From assembly GCF_014643515.1 (NCBI RefSeq), contig NZ_BMJP01000001.1:62001-126000 (forward strand): 64,000 nt of DNA. The letters run 5' to 3'. The stretch is from Sphingomonas prati. GTDB taxonomy: Bacteria; Pseudomonadota; Alphaproteobacteria; Sphingomonadales; Sphingomonadaceae. Shown here piece by piece: positions 41,169 through 50,414 of this stretch. Made by a program: the position numbers and the translations under genes. The stretch's first letter is position 1. The number at the start of each line of letters is the position of its first letter. The notes beneath the pieces were generated by a model. That model saw only the letters and a list, made by a program, of their open reading frames with translations, searched no databases and was not told the DNA's origin.

Positions 41169-41615
41169 GGCCTGTGTCCCCCCGTGCGCATGGAGGGGAC
41201 AGGGTACAGGTTGGGGGCGTCGAGGATAGTCGTTATCGCAGGACTGCTACGGCGATCGGCCCCGAATTGTTGCCATCAGATGGTGCGGGCGGTGGTCGCC
41301 CGGTCTGGATGGTTGGGCATGAAGGGAGCTGCGCCTGCATCATAGGAGGCAGGCCGTGGCGATGAGGAGCGACCATGCTTCAACCGGGACGGGGCGGGAA
41401 CTGACATTGCCACTGAGTGCGGATCAACGACGCGCAAGGCCCAAACACCGTCGACAATGCCGATTTTCTCCCCGCAAACTTTTATCTCTACCAATCCGGT
41501 TGTGAATGATGCCATCATCTCTTCCGGAGGCCGTTTGCCTCCGACCCGCTCCCCTCACGACGTCGGGCCGTGACGGGGGGCGGGTCACGCTGCGTGTATG
41601 ACCAGGGGGCCTACC
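41169..41615. other. Gene-free gap with GC-skew switch
   Basis: No convincing gene lies in this 447-base divergent gap. Up to about 41.40 kb the + strand is rich in G; from about 41.41 kb it is rich in C, and the bias continues on both sides across genes of either direction. The gap must also hold the promoters of the metalloprotease and receptor genes. No dif-like site was seen. Confidence 0.6.
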
Positions 41616-44075
41616 ATGACATTCCGAACCATCCTTTGCGCCGGCTCGGCACTCACCGCGTTCGCCCAGCCAGCCTCCGCCGCGCAACCGGTCACCACTG
41701 AACCAGCCGCACCGACACCATCCGCGGCAACCCCGGACGCAACCACGCCCAACCCGCTCGACATCCTCGTCACCGCCCGCCGCCGCAGCGAGAATGTGCA
41801 GAGTGTCCCGCTCGCCATCTCGGTCGTCGACGCGCGCGCGCTGGAGGCCACCGGCAGCTTCAACGTCGCCAAGCTCACCCAGCTACAGCCGTCGCTGCAA
41901 TTCTATTCGACCAACCCGCGCAACTCCGCCGCCAACATCCGCGGGCTCGGCGCGCCGTTCGGCCTCACCAATGACGGCATCGAACAGGGCGTCGGCGTCT
42001 ATATCGACCAGGTCTACAACAGCCGCATCGCGGCTGCGACGTTTGACTTTCTCGACGTCGAACAGGTCGAGGTGCTGCGCGGGCCGCAGGGCACGCTCTA
42101 CGGCAAGAACACCACCGCCGGCGCGATCAACATCACCACGCGCGCCCCCAGTTTCGAATATGAGGGCCGCGCCGAGGCCACCGTCGGCAATCTCGGCTTC
42201 GTCCAGGCCAAGGCATCGGTCTCCGGCCCGCTGATCGCCGACACACTCGCGATCCGCCTCGCGGCCTCGACCACCGAGCGCAAAGGCACGATCTACAACG
42301 TCACCAGCGGCCGGCGCGTCAACGAACAGGACAATCTCGGCTTCCGCGGCTCACTTCTCTGGCGCGCGACCGACGCGCTGAAGCTCACGCTCTCCGGCGA
42401 CTATAACCGCCAGAACCCGGAATGTTGTGCGCAGATCTACGTCCGGACCGGCGCCACGCAACGCCCGCTCAACCGCCAGTTCGCCGGCCTCGCCGCCGCG
42501 TTAGGCTATGCCCCGCCCAGCACCAACGCGTTCGACCGGGTGACCGATCTCGACACGCCACTCGACGCGTTCCAGGAGATCGGTGGTGCCTCGCTGCGCG
42601 CGGAATGGGATGTCGGGCCGGGCACGCTGACCTCGGTCTCCGCCTGGCGCTTCTGGAACTGGCAGCCGTCCAACGACCGCGACTTCACCGGCCTGCCGAT
42701 CACGACACGGTCGAACAACCCGTCGAAGCAGGACCAATATTCGCAAGAACTGCGCTACGCCGTGTCGGGCGACCGCATCGACTATGTCGCCGGCCTGTTC
42801 GCCTATCACCAGGAACAGCACACCACCGGCGTGCAGGAACAGGGCGCCGCCGCCAGCCGCTGGCTGCTCAACCCGACCAGCGCGAACGCGAACAACCCCG
42901 CGGTGCTGAACGGCCTGACCTCGTCCAACGACATCCTGTTCAAATCCACCAGCCTCGCCGCGTTCGGGCAGGTCAGCTGGAAGGTCACCGACCGGCTGAA
43001 GCTGCAACCCGGCCTGCGCGTCAATTACGACCGGAAGTCCGGCAACTATGTCTCGGTCGTGACGAACGGGCAGGGGGTCGCGATCGACTGCACTGTCATC
43101 CCGTCGACCAACACGATCCTGCGCGATCAGTGCGCGACGCTGCCGCCGCAAAGCTACAATCCGAAATTCGCCGACTGGAACGTGTCGGGCGACTTCACCG
43201 CCTCTTACGAATTCGCGCGGGATGTGCTCGGCTACGCGACCTATGCGAAGAGCTTCAAGTCCGGCGGCATCAACCTCGCTGGCCTGCCGCTTGATGCGAA
43301 CAACCGCCCGATCCTCGCCACCCAGACGGTGAAGCCCGAGAACGTCAACCATTACGAACTCGGCCTCAAGACCCAGCTGTTCGATCGCCGCGCGACGTTC
43401 AACCTGGCCGCCTTCTGGACCGAGATCGGCAATTATCAGGCCACCGTCACCAACGGCCAGCTCGGCGTGCTGCGCGGCTACCTCGCCAACGCCGACAAAG
43501 TCCGGGTCCGCGGGATCGAGGCGGATTTCTTCATGCGGCCGAGCGAGCGGCTGACCGTCTATGCCAGCGGCGCCTTCACCGATCACGAGTACGTCAAGTT
43601 CGTCGACGCCCCGTGCCCGCCCGAACTGTCCGGCGGCACGACGGTCACCGCCGGCCAGACGCCCAGCGCCCCCGGCACGCCCGGTGGCCTCAGCCCCGCC
43701 AACTGCGACATCTCCGGCCAGTGGTTGCCCGGCATCTCGAAATGGGCCGCCTCCTACGGCGCGGAATACAACATCCCGGCGAGGTTCTTCGGGCGGGAGG
43801 GGCAGGTCTACGCGGCGTTCGACGGCAACTACCGCTCGAAATTCTCGTCCAATCCCTCGCGCTCCGCCTACACCGACATCGCGGGCTACGCGGTCGCGAA
43901 CTTCCGCGCGGGCGCGCGTGTGGCGGAGGGCTGGGACGTGTTCGGCTGGGTCCGCAACGCGCTCGACAAGAACTATTACGACATCCTCGCCACCCAGTCG
44001 GGCAGCACCGGCCTGATCGTTGGCCAACCCGCCGATCCGCGCACCTACGGCCTGACCGTTAAGACGCGCTTCTAG
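41616..44075 (+). CDS. TonB-dependent outer-membrane receptor
   Basis: An 819-residue receptor. Signal peptide ends near A-S-A-A; the TonB-box region is D-I-L-V-T-A-R-R-R; the plug domain has V-L-R-G-P-Q-G-T-L-Y-G-K-N-T-T-A-G-A-I, the standard siderophore-type signature. The barrel ends R-T-Y-G-L-T-V-K-T-R-F with the canonical C-terminal Phe. ATG 41616 has AGGGGG upstream and is preferred to 41598. Its third codon positions favour C, unlike the G-favouring + strand genes before 41 kb. The ligand is unknown. A strong hairpin lies beyond the stop. Confidence 0.9.
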   Translation: MTFRTILCAGSALTAFAQPASAAQPVTTEPAAPTPSAATPDATTPNPLDILVTARRRSENVQSVPLAISVVDARALEATGSFNVAKLTQLQPSLQFYSTNPRNSAANIRGLGAPFGLTNDGIEQGVGVYIDQVYNSRIAAATFDFLDVEQVEVLRGPQGTLYGKNTTAGAINITTRAPSFEYEGRAEATVGNLGFVQAKASVSGPLIADTLAIRLAASTTERKGTIYNVTSGRRVNEQDNLGFRGSLLWRATDALKLTLSGDYNRQNPECCAQIYVRTGATQRPLNRQFAGLAAALGYAPPSTNAFDRVTDLDTPLDAFQEIGGASLRAEWDVGPGTLTSVSAWRFWNWQPSNDRDFTGLPITTRSNNPSKQDQYSQELRYAVSGDRIDYVAGLFAYHQEQHTTGVQEQGAAASRWLLNPTSANANNPAVLNGLTSSNDILFKSTSLAAFGQVSWKVTDRLKLQPGLRVNYDRKSGNYVSVVTNGQGVAIDCTVIPSTNTILRDQCATLPPQSYNPKFADWNVSGDFTASYEFARDVLGYATYAKSFKSGGINLAGLPLDANNRPILATQTVKPENVNHYELGLKTQLFDRRATFNLAAFWTEIGNYQATVTNGQLGVLRGYLANADKVRVRGIEADFFMRPSERLTVYASGAFTDHEYVKFVDAPCPPELSGGTTVTAGQTPSAPGTPGGLSPANCDISGQWLPGISKWAASYGAEYNIPARFFGREGQVYAAFDGNYRSKFSSNPSRSAYTDIAGYAVANFRAGARVAEGWDVFGWVRNALDKNYYDILATQSGSTGLIVGQPADPRTYGLTVKTRF

Positions 44076-44102
44076 ATCGGTAAGGCCACAAGCCGCGAAC
44101 AC

Positions 44103-44131
44103 AAAAAAGGGGGCCCCGCGGGACCCCCTTT
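44103..44131 (-). terminator. Rho-independent terminator of pnp
   Basis: On the minus strand an AAAGGGGG stem pairs with CCCCCTTT and is followed by a run of T (44106-44131 stem, T-run 44103-44108). It lies 26 bases after the pnp stop and may also stop transcripts from the TonB receptor gene. Confidence 0.85.
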
Positions 44132-44156
44132 CGCTTCGTAGCAAGGCTGACGAAGA

Positions 44157-46532
44157 TCAGTCTTCGCGCGTCAGGAACGCGGGTGCGAAGGTCGTCTCTT
44201 CGTTGCTGCCGCCGCGATCCGGACGGTCGCCGTCGTTGCGGTCGCGGCGCGGGCCACGGTCGCCACCACGGTCGCCGCCGCCGCCGCCACGCGGGCCGCG
44301 ATCGTTGCGGTCGCCGCCGCCACCGCCGCCACGCGGGCCACGGCCACCATCACGGTCGCCACCGCCACCGCCGCCTTCACGGCGCGGGCCGCGATCCGGA
44401 CGGTCGCCGGCTTCGCGCGGCGGACGGGTGTCCTCCAGCTCGGCACCGGTTTCCTGATCGACGACGCGCATCGACAGGCGCACCTTGCCGCGCTGGTCGA
44501 TCTCGAGGACCTTGACCTTCACGTCCTGCCCTTCGGACAGCACGTCGGAGACCTTGGCCACCCGCTCGTTCTTGATCTCGGACACATGGACCAGACCGTC
44601 CTTGCCGCCCATGAAGTTCACGAACGCGCCGAAGTCGACCAGGTTAACGACCTTGCCGTCGTAGATCTTGCCAATCTCGGCTTCCAGCGTGATGCCTTCG
44701 ATCCACTTGCGCGCGGCCGCGATCTTCTCGGGGTCGGACGATGCGATCTTGATCGTGCCGTCGTCCTCGATGTCGACCTTCGCGCCGGTGGTGGCGACGA
44801 TCTCGCGGATCACCTTGCCGCCGGTGCCGATGATCTCGCGGATCTTCTCCTTGGGCACCGTCATCGTCTCGATCCGCGGCGCGTGCGCCGACAGCTCGGT
44901 CCGGGTGGTGTCGAGCGCCTTGGCCATCTCCTCCAGGATATGGGCACGGCCCTCATGCGCCTGCGCGAGCGCGACCTTCATGATCTCCTCGGTGATGCCG
45001 GCGATCTTGATGTCCATCTGCAGGCTGGTGATGCCCTCGGACGTGCCAGCGACCTTGAAGTCCATGTCGCCGAGATGATCCTCGTCGCCGAGGATGTCGG
45101 AGATCACGGCGAAGTCCTTGCCTTCCAGGATCAGGCCCATCGCGATGCCGGACACCGGACGCTTCAGCGGAACGCCCGCATCCATCATCGCCAGCGAACC
45201 GCCGCAGACCGTCGCCATCGACGAGGAGCCGTTGCTCTCCGTGATGTCGGACAGCACGCGGATCGTGTACGGGAACTCTTCCTTGGTCGGCAGGACCGGG
45301 TTCAGCGCGCGCCAGGCGAGCTTCCCGTGGCCGATCTCGCGACGGCCGGGCGCGCCGAAGCGGCCGACTTCACCGACCGAGTAGGGCGGGAAGTTGTAGT
45401 GCAGCATGAAGCGCTCGTAATGCAGCCCGTTCAGGCCGTCGATCATCTGCTCCGCATCGGCGGTGCCGAGCGTCGTGGTGACGATCGACTGCGTCTCGCC
45501 GCGGGTGAAAAGTGCCGAGCCATGCGCGCGCGGCAGGAAGTGGACCATCGATTCGATCGGGCGCACGGTCTTCGTGTCGCGTCCGTCGATGCGGCGGCCT
45601 TCCTTCAGGATCGCCGTGCGGACGATGTCGCCTTCCAGCTTCTTGCCCAGCTTGTTCGCTTTCAGGCGCGTCAGTGCATCGGCATCCTTGAAATGCTCGT
45701 GCATCGCCTTCTTGGCTTCGGCGATCGCGGCGACGCGGTCAGCCTTGCCGGTCAGCTTGTAGGCCTTTTCGAGCCCATTGCCGATCAGCTTCTTGACCTG
45801 CTTCTTCAGGTCGCTCGCGTCCTCAGCAACCGGCAGCTCCCACGGATCCTTCGCGGCCTTTTCGGCCAGATCGATGATGCCGTCGATGACCAGCCGGCTG
45901 GCGTCGTGTGCGAACACGACGGCACCGAGCATGACGTCTTCCGACAGCTCCTTTGCTTCGGACTCGACCATCATCACCGCGCCATGCGTGGCGGCGACGA
46001 TCAGGTCCAGATCGCTGTCCTTGATCGCCTCGTTCGACGGGTTGAGGATGTACTCGCCGTCCTTGTAACCGACGCGGGCGCAGCCGATCGGACCCATGAA
46101 GGGCAGGCCGGAAATGGTGAGCGCGGCCGACGCGGCGATCATCGCCAGGATGTCGGGCTCGTTCTCGCCGTCATAGCTCAGAACCTGGCAGATGACGTTG
46201 ATTTCGTTGTAAAAACCTTCCGGGAACAGCGGGCGGATCGGACGATCGATCAGGCGGCTGGTCAGCGTTTCCTTCTCGGTGGCGCCACGCTCACGCTTGA
46301 AGAAGCCACCCGGGATGCGGCCGGCGGCGCTGTACTTTTCCTGGTAGTGGACGGTGAGCGGGAAGAAGTCCTGCCCGTCCTTGACCGACTTGGCGGCGGT
46401 GACCGCGCACAGCACGACCGTCTCGCCGAGCGTCGCGAGGACCGCGCCGTCGGCCTGGCGGGCAACGCGGCCCGTTTCCAGGGTCAGCGTCTGGCCGCCC
46501 CACTGGATTTCGCTCTTCTGGATATCGAACAT
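44157..46532 (-). CDS. pnp: Polynucleotide phosphorylase
   Basis: A 791-residue 3'-5' exoribonuclease of the RNA degradosome. Two RNase PH domains flank a helical domain, then come a KH domain ([11 protein letters not shown], about residue 570) and an S1 domain (about 620-695). Beyond S1 there is an extra tail of about 90 residues built of repeated G-G-G-G-G-D-R and R-G-P-R units, closing with P-A-F-L-T-R-E-D. E. coli PNPase ends soon after S1, so the Arg/Gly/Asp-rich tail is a lineage feature. The long rpsO-pnp leader has hairpins that could be RNase III processing sites. Confidence 0.97.
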   Translation of the reverse strand: MFDIQKSEIQWGGQTLTLETGRVARQADGAVLATLGETVVLCAVTAAKSVKDGQDFFPLTVHYQEKYSAAGRIPGGFFKRERGATEKETLTSRLIDRPIRPLFPEGFYNEINVICQVLSYDGENEPDILAMIAASAALTISGLPFMGPIGCARVGYKDGEYILNPSNEAIKDSDLDLIVAATHGAVMMVESEAKELSEDVMLGAVVFAHDASRLVIDGIIDLAEKAAKDPWELPVAEDASDLKKQVKKLIGNGLEKAYKLTGKADRVAAIAEAKKAMHEHFKDADALTRLKANKLGKKLEGDIVRTAILKEGRRIDGRDTKTVRPIESMVHFLPRAHGSALFTRGETQSIVTTTLGTADAEQMIDGLNGLHYERFMLHYNFPPYSVGEVGRFGAPGRREIGHGKLAWRALNPVLPTKEEFPYTIRVLSDITESNGSSSMATVCGGSLAMMDAGVPLKRPVSGIAMGLILEGKDFAVISDILGDEDHLGDMDFKVAGTSEGITSLQMDIKIAGITEEIMKVALAQAHEGRAHILEEMAKALDTTRTELSAHAPRIETMTVPKEKIREIIGTGGKVIREIVATTGAKVDIEDDGTIKIASSDPEKIAAARKWIEGITLEAEIGKIYDGKVVNLVDFGAFVNFMGGKDGLVHVSEIKNERVAKVSDVLSEGQDVKVKVLEIDQRGKVRLSMRVVDQETGAELEDTRPPREAGDRPDRGPRREGGGGGGDRDGGRGPRGGGGGGDRNDRGPRGGGGGDRGGDRGPRRDRNDGDRPDRGGSNEETTFAPAFLTRED

Positions 46533-46581
46533 TCGGTTTCCTCAGGATTTCCGGCACGCCCGATGCGGCCGGGGCCTCTAT

Positions 46582-46650
46582 CCGACCCCATTTGGGTCGG
46601 TGCGGACGATGACCGGCCCGCGCGGTTCGGGATGCCCAGGGGGCCCCCTG
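46582..46650 (-). promoter_or_regulatory. pnp: Hairpins in the pnp leader
   Basis: Between rpsO and pnp are two inverted repeats: CCGACCC-CATTT-GGGTCGG (46582-46600) and the perfect palindrome CAGGGGGCCCCCTG (46637-46650). In enterobacteria pnp is autoregulated through a cleaved leader hairpin, so these could play that role. The gap also must hold the pnp promoter. Confidence 0.35.
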
Positions 46651-46759
46651 TGGACGATGGCCGGATTGCCGTTCGTCCTATCTGCGGTCGTCCGTACCCC
46701 GCGTAGGCGGTAGTTCCGATCGACCGTGGAACTGGATCCCCGCATGCCGCGGGGATATG

Positions 46760-46784
46760 AAAAAGGCGCCTTTCGGCGCCTTTT
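46760..46784 (-). terminator. Rho-independent terminator of rpsO
   Basis: AAAAGGCGCC-GAAA-GGCGCCTTTT on the minus strand, ten base pairs with a GAAA tetraloop and a T-run, starts three bases after the rpsO stop. It separates the nusA-to-rpsO unit from pnp. Confidence 0.9.
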
Positions 46785-46786
46785 CC

Positions 46787-47056
46787 TTACTTGCGGAGGC
46801 CGAGCTTGCCGATGAGATCGGTGTAGCGCTGCGCATCCTTCTTCTTCAGGTAATCGAGCAGGCTGCGACGGTTGTTCACCATCATCAGCAGGCCGCGGCG
46901 GGAGTGGTTGTCCTTCGCGTGGCCCTTGAAATGCTCGGTCAGGTTGACGATCCGCTCGGTCAGGATCGAAATCTGGACCTCGGGGCTGCCCGTGTCGCCT
47001 TCGCTGCGGCCATGTTCGGCGATGAGGGCGGTCTTGCGTTCTGCGGTGATCGTCAT
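46787..47056 (-). CDS. rpsO: 30S ribosomal protein S15
   Basis: An 89-residue protein, exactly the bacterial S15 length, with the family landmarks D-T-G-S-P-E-V-Q and D-N-H-S-R-R-G-L-L. It binds 16S rRNA helix 22 early in small-subunit assembly. Its ATG overlaps the truB stop (ATGA). A strong terminator follows directly. Confidence 0.98.
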   Translation of the reverse strand: MTITAERKTALIAEHGRSEGDTGSPEVQISILTERIVNLTEHFKGHAKDNHSRRGLLMMVNNRRSLLDYLKKKDAQRYTDLIGKLGLRK

Positions 47057-47997
47057 GCTATGTCCTCGACATCGACTAAATTGAAACCGCGCACGACCCG
47101 TATCCCGCTTTCGCCCTGTTCGACCAGCGCCACGGGGGTGCCGGCGTCGAGCGCGAGGTGCAGGCCGGGTGGTACGGCGATCCCGATCAGCTTGCGCCCC
47201 TGGCGGAGCGCACCTGCCTGATCGGGGGTGACGGAAAAGGCCGGGATGTCGTCCAGCCCCGCCGTCAACGGCAGGAGTGCATGATGCACGGCGCGGTCCT
47301 GTCCCAGATCGGCCAGTTTGTCCAGCGATATCGCCTGACCCAGCACGAACGGCCCGGCCTTGGTGCGCCTGAGCATGGTGACATGGCCGACGGTCCCGAG
47401 CGCCTCGGCAATGTCCCGCGCGAGGCTCCGGATATAAGTGCCCTTCGACACACGCGCGGTGAGACTGATCTCCGATAGTCCCTCAACCCCGTCCATCCCG
47501 AGCGCAGTCGAGGCACCCTCAGGCGGAGCCACAACCTCGAGCGCATGCACAGTAACGCCACGCGTCTTGATCTCGAACGTCTCGCCCGCCCGCGCCCGAT
47601 CATAGGCGCGCTCCCCGTCGATCTTGATCGCACTATACGCCGGCGGCACCTGCTCGATCGGCCCGGTAAAGCGCGGCAGCACCGCCAGCAACTCAGGCAA
47701 AGTCGGCCGCACGTCGGACGTCGCAACGACCTTGCCCTCCAGATCGATCGTATCGGTCGCCGTCCCAAACGCGATCGTGAAGTCGTACGCCTTGTCCGCA
47801 TCGAGCATCCGCCCGGCCAGCTTCGTCGCCTCGCCCAGCGCGATCGGCAGCACGCCTGTGGCCAGCGGGTCGAGCGTGCCGCCATGGCCCACCTTCACCT
47901 TCGCATAGCCGCCGCTTCGCAGCGCCCGCTTCACCGCCGACACGATCTGCGTCGATCCGGGGCCGAGCGGCTTGTCGATCACCAGCCAGCCGTTCAC
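47053..47997 (-). CDS. truB: tRNA pseudouridine-55 synthase
   Basis: A 314-residue enzyme that makes pseudouridine 55 in the T-loop of tRNAs. The N-terminus G-W-L-V-I-D-K-P, the catalytic Asp in [11 protein letters not shown] and the S-K-G-T-Y-I-R-S-L motif are intact. The start is GTG 47997, which overlaps the GNAT stop as GTGA; GTG 48009 is in frame but less likely. It is part of the rbfA-truB-rpsO order usual in bacteria, although four genes separate it from rbfA here. Confidence 0.95.
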   Translation of the reverse strand: MNGWLVIDKPLGPGSTQIVSAVKRALRSGGYAKVKVGHGGTLDPLATGVLPIALGEATKLAGRMLDADKAYDFTIAFGTATDTIDLEGKVVATSDVRPTLPELLAVLPRFTGPIEQVPPAYSAIKIDGERAYDRARAGETFEIKTRGVTVHALEVVAPPEGASTALGMDGVEGLSEISLTARVSKGTYIRSLARDIAEALGTVGHVTMLRRTKAGPFVLGQAISLDKLADLGQDRAVHHALLPLTAGLDDIPAFSVTPDQAGALRQGRKLIGIAVPPGLHLALDAGTPVALVEQGESGIRVVRGFNLVDVEDIA

Positions 47998-48542
47998 GAA
48001 GGCGACCACTCGTCCGCCAGGATCGAATAGACCGCGGTGTCGCGGACGTGGCCGGTCCAGGTAATCCGCTCGCGCCGCAACACGCCCTCCCGCACTGCGC
48101 CCAGCTTCTCGACCGCCGCCATCGACCGGCCGTTGCGCAGGTCGACACGGAACGCGATCCGGTGAAAGCCCGCCTCGATCGCACGGCCGATGAGCAGATG
48201 CTTGATCCGCCGGTTCAGCCCGGTCCCACGCGCCGCCGGCGTCAAGTAAGTGCCGCCGATGTCCACCGCACGGTTCGCGATGCTGATGTTCAGATAACCC
48301 GACATGCCGACCATGACGCCATCGGCGAACAGCGCGAACGGCCGCCGCCCCTGATCGGCGCGCATCGCGGCGAAACTCTCGTCGAACCGGTCCGGCGCGT
48401 AGGACACCGGATAGATGTCCCATACCGGATCGTCCGCGGGGCACAGCGCGCGGAGCGGTTCGCGGTGCGCGTCCTCCAGCTGTTCAAGATGCAGCCCGGG
48501 CGCATCGATCGGCTCGATAAGGCGGTTCAGGTCAGCCTGCAC
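47994..48542 (-). CDS. GNAT-family N-acetyltransferase
   Basis: A 182-residue RimJ/RimL-type acetyltransferase. The acetyl-CoA motif is in [11 protein letters not shown], followed by [10 protein letters not shown] and [12 protein letters not shown], typical of this group. GTG 48542 gives the family N-terminus and overlaps the end of tdk by 11 bases; longer frames run through tdk. The acceptor (protein N-terminus or small amine) is unknown. Confidence 0.85.
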   Translation of the reverse strand: MQADLNRLIEPIDAPGLHLEQLEDAHREPLRALCPADDPVWDIYPVSYAPDRFDESFAAMRADQGRRPFALFADGVMVGMSGYLNISIANRAVDIGGTYLTPAARGTGLNRRIKHLLIGRAIEAGFHRIAFRVDLRNGRSMAAVEKLGAVREGVLRRERITWTGHVRDTAVYSILADEWSPS

Positions 48543-49113
48543 GGCTTTGCTCCATATAATGGCGCCGGCACAGCGCGACATAGCGATCGTTCCCGCCGAT
48601 CTCGGTCTGATCCCCGTCGCGCACCCCGCGCCCGCCCGCATCGACGCGCAGGTTCATCGTCGCCTTCCGCCCACACGCGCAGATCGCCTTGATCTCGGTC
48701 AGCGTGTCCGCCAGCGCGAGCAGATGCGCGCTCCCCTCGAACAACTCCCCCCGAAAATCGGTGCGTAGCCCGTAGGCGAGTACCGGTATCCCGACCTCGT
48801 CGCAAACCTGCGCCAACTCCAGAACCTGCGCCCGCGTCAAAAACTGCGCCTCGTCCACCAGCACGCAGGCGAGCGGGGTCGCCGCATGCTGCGCCTCGAC
48901 ACACGCGCGGATCGCGGTCTCGCGATCGAACGTCATGGCGGGCGCGCACAACCCGATCCGCGACGTAATCATCCCGGCCGCGTACCGGTCATCCAGCGCC
49001 GCGGTGAACAACATCGTCTCCAACCCCCGCTCGCGATAATTAAAGCTCGACTGCAACAGGATCGTCGACTTCCCCGCATTCATCGACGCGTAGTAGAAAT
49101 ACAGCTTCGCCAT
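48532..49113 (-). CDS. tdk: Thymidine kinase
   Basis: A 193-residue type II thymidine kinase. The P-loop is S-M-N-A-G-K-S-T, the Walker-B-like motif is V-D-E-A-Q-F, and the zinc-binding lid has C-A-C-G-R-K-A and a later Cys in A-L-C-R-R-H-Y. It phosphorylates thymidine for salvage. ATG 49113 overlaps the vapC stop by one base. The kinase is not a usual member of the rbfA-truB operon, so it was probably inserted with its neighbours. Confidence 0.95.
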   Translation of the reverse strand: MAKLYFYYASMNAGKSTILLQSSFNYRERGLETMLFTAALDDRYAAGMITSRIGLCAPAMTFDRETAIRACVEAQHAATPLACVLVDEAQFLTRAQVLELAQVCDEVGIPVLAYGLRTDFRGELFEGSAHLLALADTLTEIKAICACGRKATMNLRVDAGGRGVRDGDQTEIGGNDRYVALCRRHYMEQSRAG

Positions 49114-49511
49114 CAGGACACGCCCAATGTTTCGACAGGCAGGGGGGCGTCTTCGCCGGCTCCGCGTGCCAGCGACCGGTCGAACGTTACGAAGCCGCTC
49201 ATGTGGCGCGCCGCGACCAGATGGATCATGTCCGCGAAGTCTGCACCTTCGGCGAGGCGGCCCGCCGCCCAGCGAACCATCGCGGCTTCCTCGACATCCA
49301 GGCCGTCCAGATCGGTCAGCACCGTCAGAACCTCGGCCGTCCGCTCTCGCCTCCAGCCATAGGCGCTCCGCAGGACCCATTCGACCTCGATCAGGACGGT
49401 CAGCGAAACGTGCAGAACCTCGTTCTGTAGGAGCGTCTGGACCTCGCGCACCTGAGCCTTGTCATCCGCGACGATCAGCCGCAGGACGACATTCGTATCG
49501 ACAGACCTCAT
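49113..49511 (-). CDS. vapC: PIN-domain VapC-type toxin
   Basis: A 132-residue PIN nuclease. Acidic active-site residues are Asp5 in S-V-D-T-N-V-V-L-R, Glu42 in L-I-E-V-E-W-V-L, and Asp residues in F-A-D-M-I-H and T-F-D-R-S-L. VapC toxins cut RNA, often initiator tRNA or 23S rRNA. The antitoxin gene is immediately upstream with an ATGA overlap, the usual VapBC arrangement. The module sits inside the rbfA-truB-rpsO ribosome operon. Confidence 0.88.
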   Translation of the reverse strand: MRSVDTNVVLRLIVADDKAQVREVQTLLQNEVLHVSLTVLIEVEWVLRSAYGWRRERTAEVLTVLTDLDGLDVEEAAMVRWAAGRLAEGADFADMIHLVAARHMSGFVTFDRSLARGAGEDAPLPVETLGVS

Positions 49512-49774
49512 TCGCGGCCCTTCGCCGTGAACATGGCGTCGACCGCAGAGTTCATTTCCTCGATCGTCACCGCCGGACCTTCATGCCGCGGTATGCGCCG
49601 CCGGAACTCCGCGTAGCTGATCTTCCCGCGCGCCGGCTCGGCGGCCTGCAGGACGATGCGGCGGCCCTCCCGAACAATGTCGAGGAACTCGCCAGGTTCG
49701 AGTTGCAGTGCATCCCGAATGTCCTTCGGAATGACGATCTGTCCCTTCGACGACAATCTGGTGCGCGCGTTCAT
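49508..49774 (-). CDS. vapB: AbrB/MazE-type VapB antitoxin
   Basis: An 88-residue antitoxin. The N-terminal swapped-hairpin DNA-binding domain has L-S-S-K-G-Q-I-V-I-P-K-D-I-R, the AbrB signature; the C-terminal tail should wrap the VapC toxin. ATG 49774 is used; the longer frame to 49855 runs through the operator. A perfect eight-base inverted repeat at 49777-49796 stands directly before the start codon and is the likely autoregulatory site. Confidence 0.88.
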   Translation of the reverse strand: MNARTRLSSKGQIVIPKDIRDALQLEPGEFLDIVREGRRIVLQAAEPARGKISYAEFRRRIPRHEGPAVTIEEMNSAVDAMFTAKGRE

Positions 49775-49776
49775 AT

Positions 49777-49796
49777 TGGTAAGATACGTCTTACCA
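49777..49796 (-). promoter_or_regulatory. Operator of the vapBC module
   Basis: TGGTAAGA-TACG-TCTTACCA, perfect eight-base arms with a four-base centre, begins two bases before vapB. AbrB-type antitoxins bind such repeats next to their start, so this is a likely autorepression site. It is AT-rich relative to its surroundings. Confidence 0.65.
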
Positions 49797-49805
49797 GTGA
49801 ACCGG

Positions 49806-50198
49806 TCAATCGGACCCCAAGTCTCGGGCAATATGGGGGTCACGCAGCAGTGCATCGATATGGCTGCCTTCGTCGAAGCTTTCGTCCGACAGGAACTTCA
49901 GCTTCGCCGCGAACCGTGCGTTCACGCGGCGCGCGACTTCGCTCTGGAGATAGGCGGTGTTGGTGCGCAGCGCCTTCAGGATCACCGCCTCGTCCGCCTC
50001 GCCCAGCGTCTTCACGAACGCGGTCGCGTGGCGCAGGTCGGGGGACATCCGCACCTCGGTTACCGAAATGCTGTGCTTGGTCAGCACGTCGTCATGCACG
50101 TCGCCGCGCATCAGCACCTCGGACAGCGCATGGCGCACCTGTTCGCCCACGCGGAGCGCCCGGACCGACCGGCCTTCGGATGTTTCGGTGGGGCGCAT
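49806..50198 (-). CDS. rbfA: Ribosome-binding factor A
   Basis: A 130-residue KH-fold protein needed for 16S rRNA 5'-end maturation. The sequence [13 protein letters not shown] and the [14 protein letters not shown] strand are characteristic, as is the C-terminal H-I-D-A-L-L. It follows infB in the conserved order, with one small reading frame between. Confidence 0.95.
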   Translation of the reverse strand: MRPTETSEGRSVRALRVGEQVRHALSEVLMRGDVHDDVLTKHSISVTEVRMSPDLRHATAFVKTLGEADEAVILKALRTNTAYLQSEVARRVNARFAAKLKFLSDESFDEGSHIDALLRDPHIARDLGSD

Positions 50199-50211
50199 GG
50201 CGGTACTCCAG

Positions 50212-50340
50212 TCAGTCGTGACGCCGCGGGGGCATCAGCAGCGTCATCAGGATCATCATCCCGCTGAACAACAGGTGGATCGGCGCGAACGCGATCCGGG
50301 CAAGCAGGGTGACGGGATCACGCTTGAGCATGACCCCCAT
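50212..50340 (-). CDS. Possible 42-residue membrane peptide
   Basis: Starting at ATG 50340, this frame encodes a basic N-terminus (L-K-R-D-P), about 25 hydrophobic residues with many Met and Leu, and a basic end (P-R-R-H-D). It fits a single-pass membrane peptide. It fills the gap between infB and rbfA and ends 14 bases before rbfA. No family is recognised; short frames like this can occur by chance. Confidence 0.4.
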   Translation of the reverse strand: MGVMLKRDPVTLLARIAFAPIHLLFSGMMILMTLLMPPRRHD

Positions 50341-50360
50341 CTAGCCGGACACCATTCGTC

Positions 50361-50389
50361 CGTCATCCCGGCAACCGGGATGACGGACG
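50361..50389. repeat. Palindrome with GTCATCCCGG core, copy 1
   Basis: TCCGTCATCCCGG-CAA-CCGGGATGACGGA forms a perfect 13-pair stem with a three-base loop just after the infB stop. A related element is at 57874-57901. It may stabilise or attenuate the infB transcript end. Confidence 0.75.
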
Positions 50390-50414
50390 GAACAGAGCGG
50401 CAAACGCGAAGCGC

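Noticed and set aside
41276-41518. 80-residue minus-strand frame in the divergent gap
   Set aside because: No ribosome-binding site, no recognisable motif and it would cross the composition switch; treated as non-coding.
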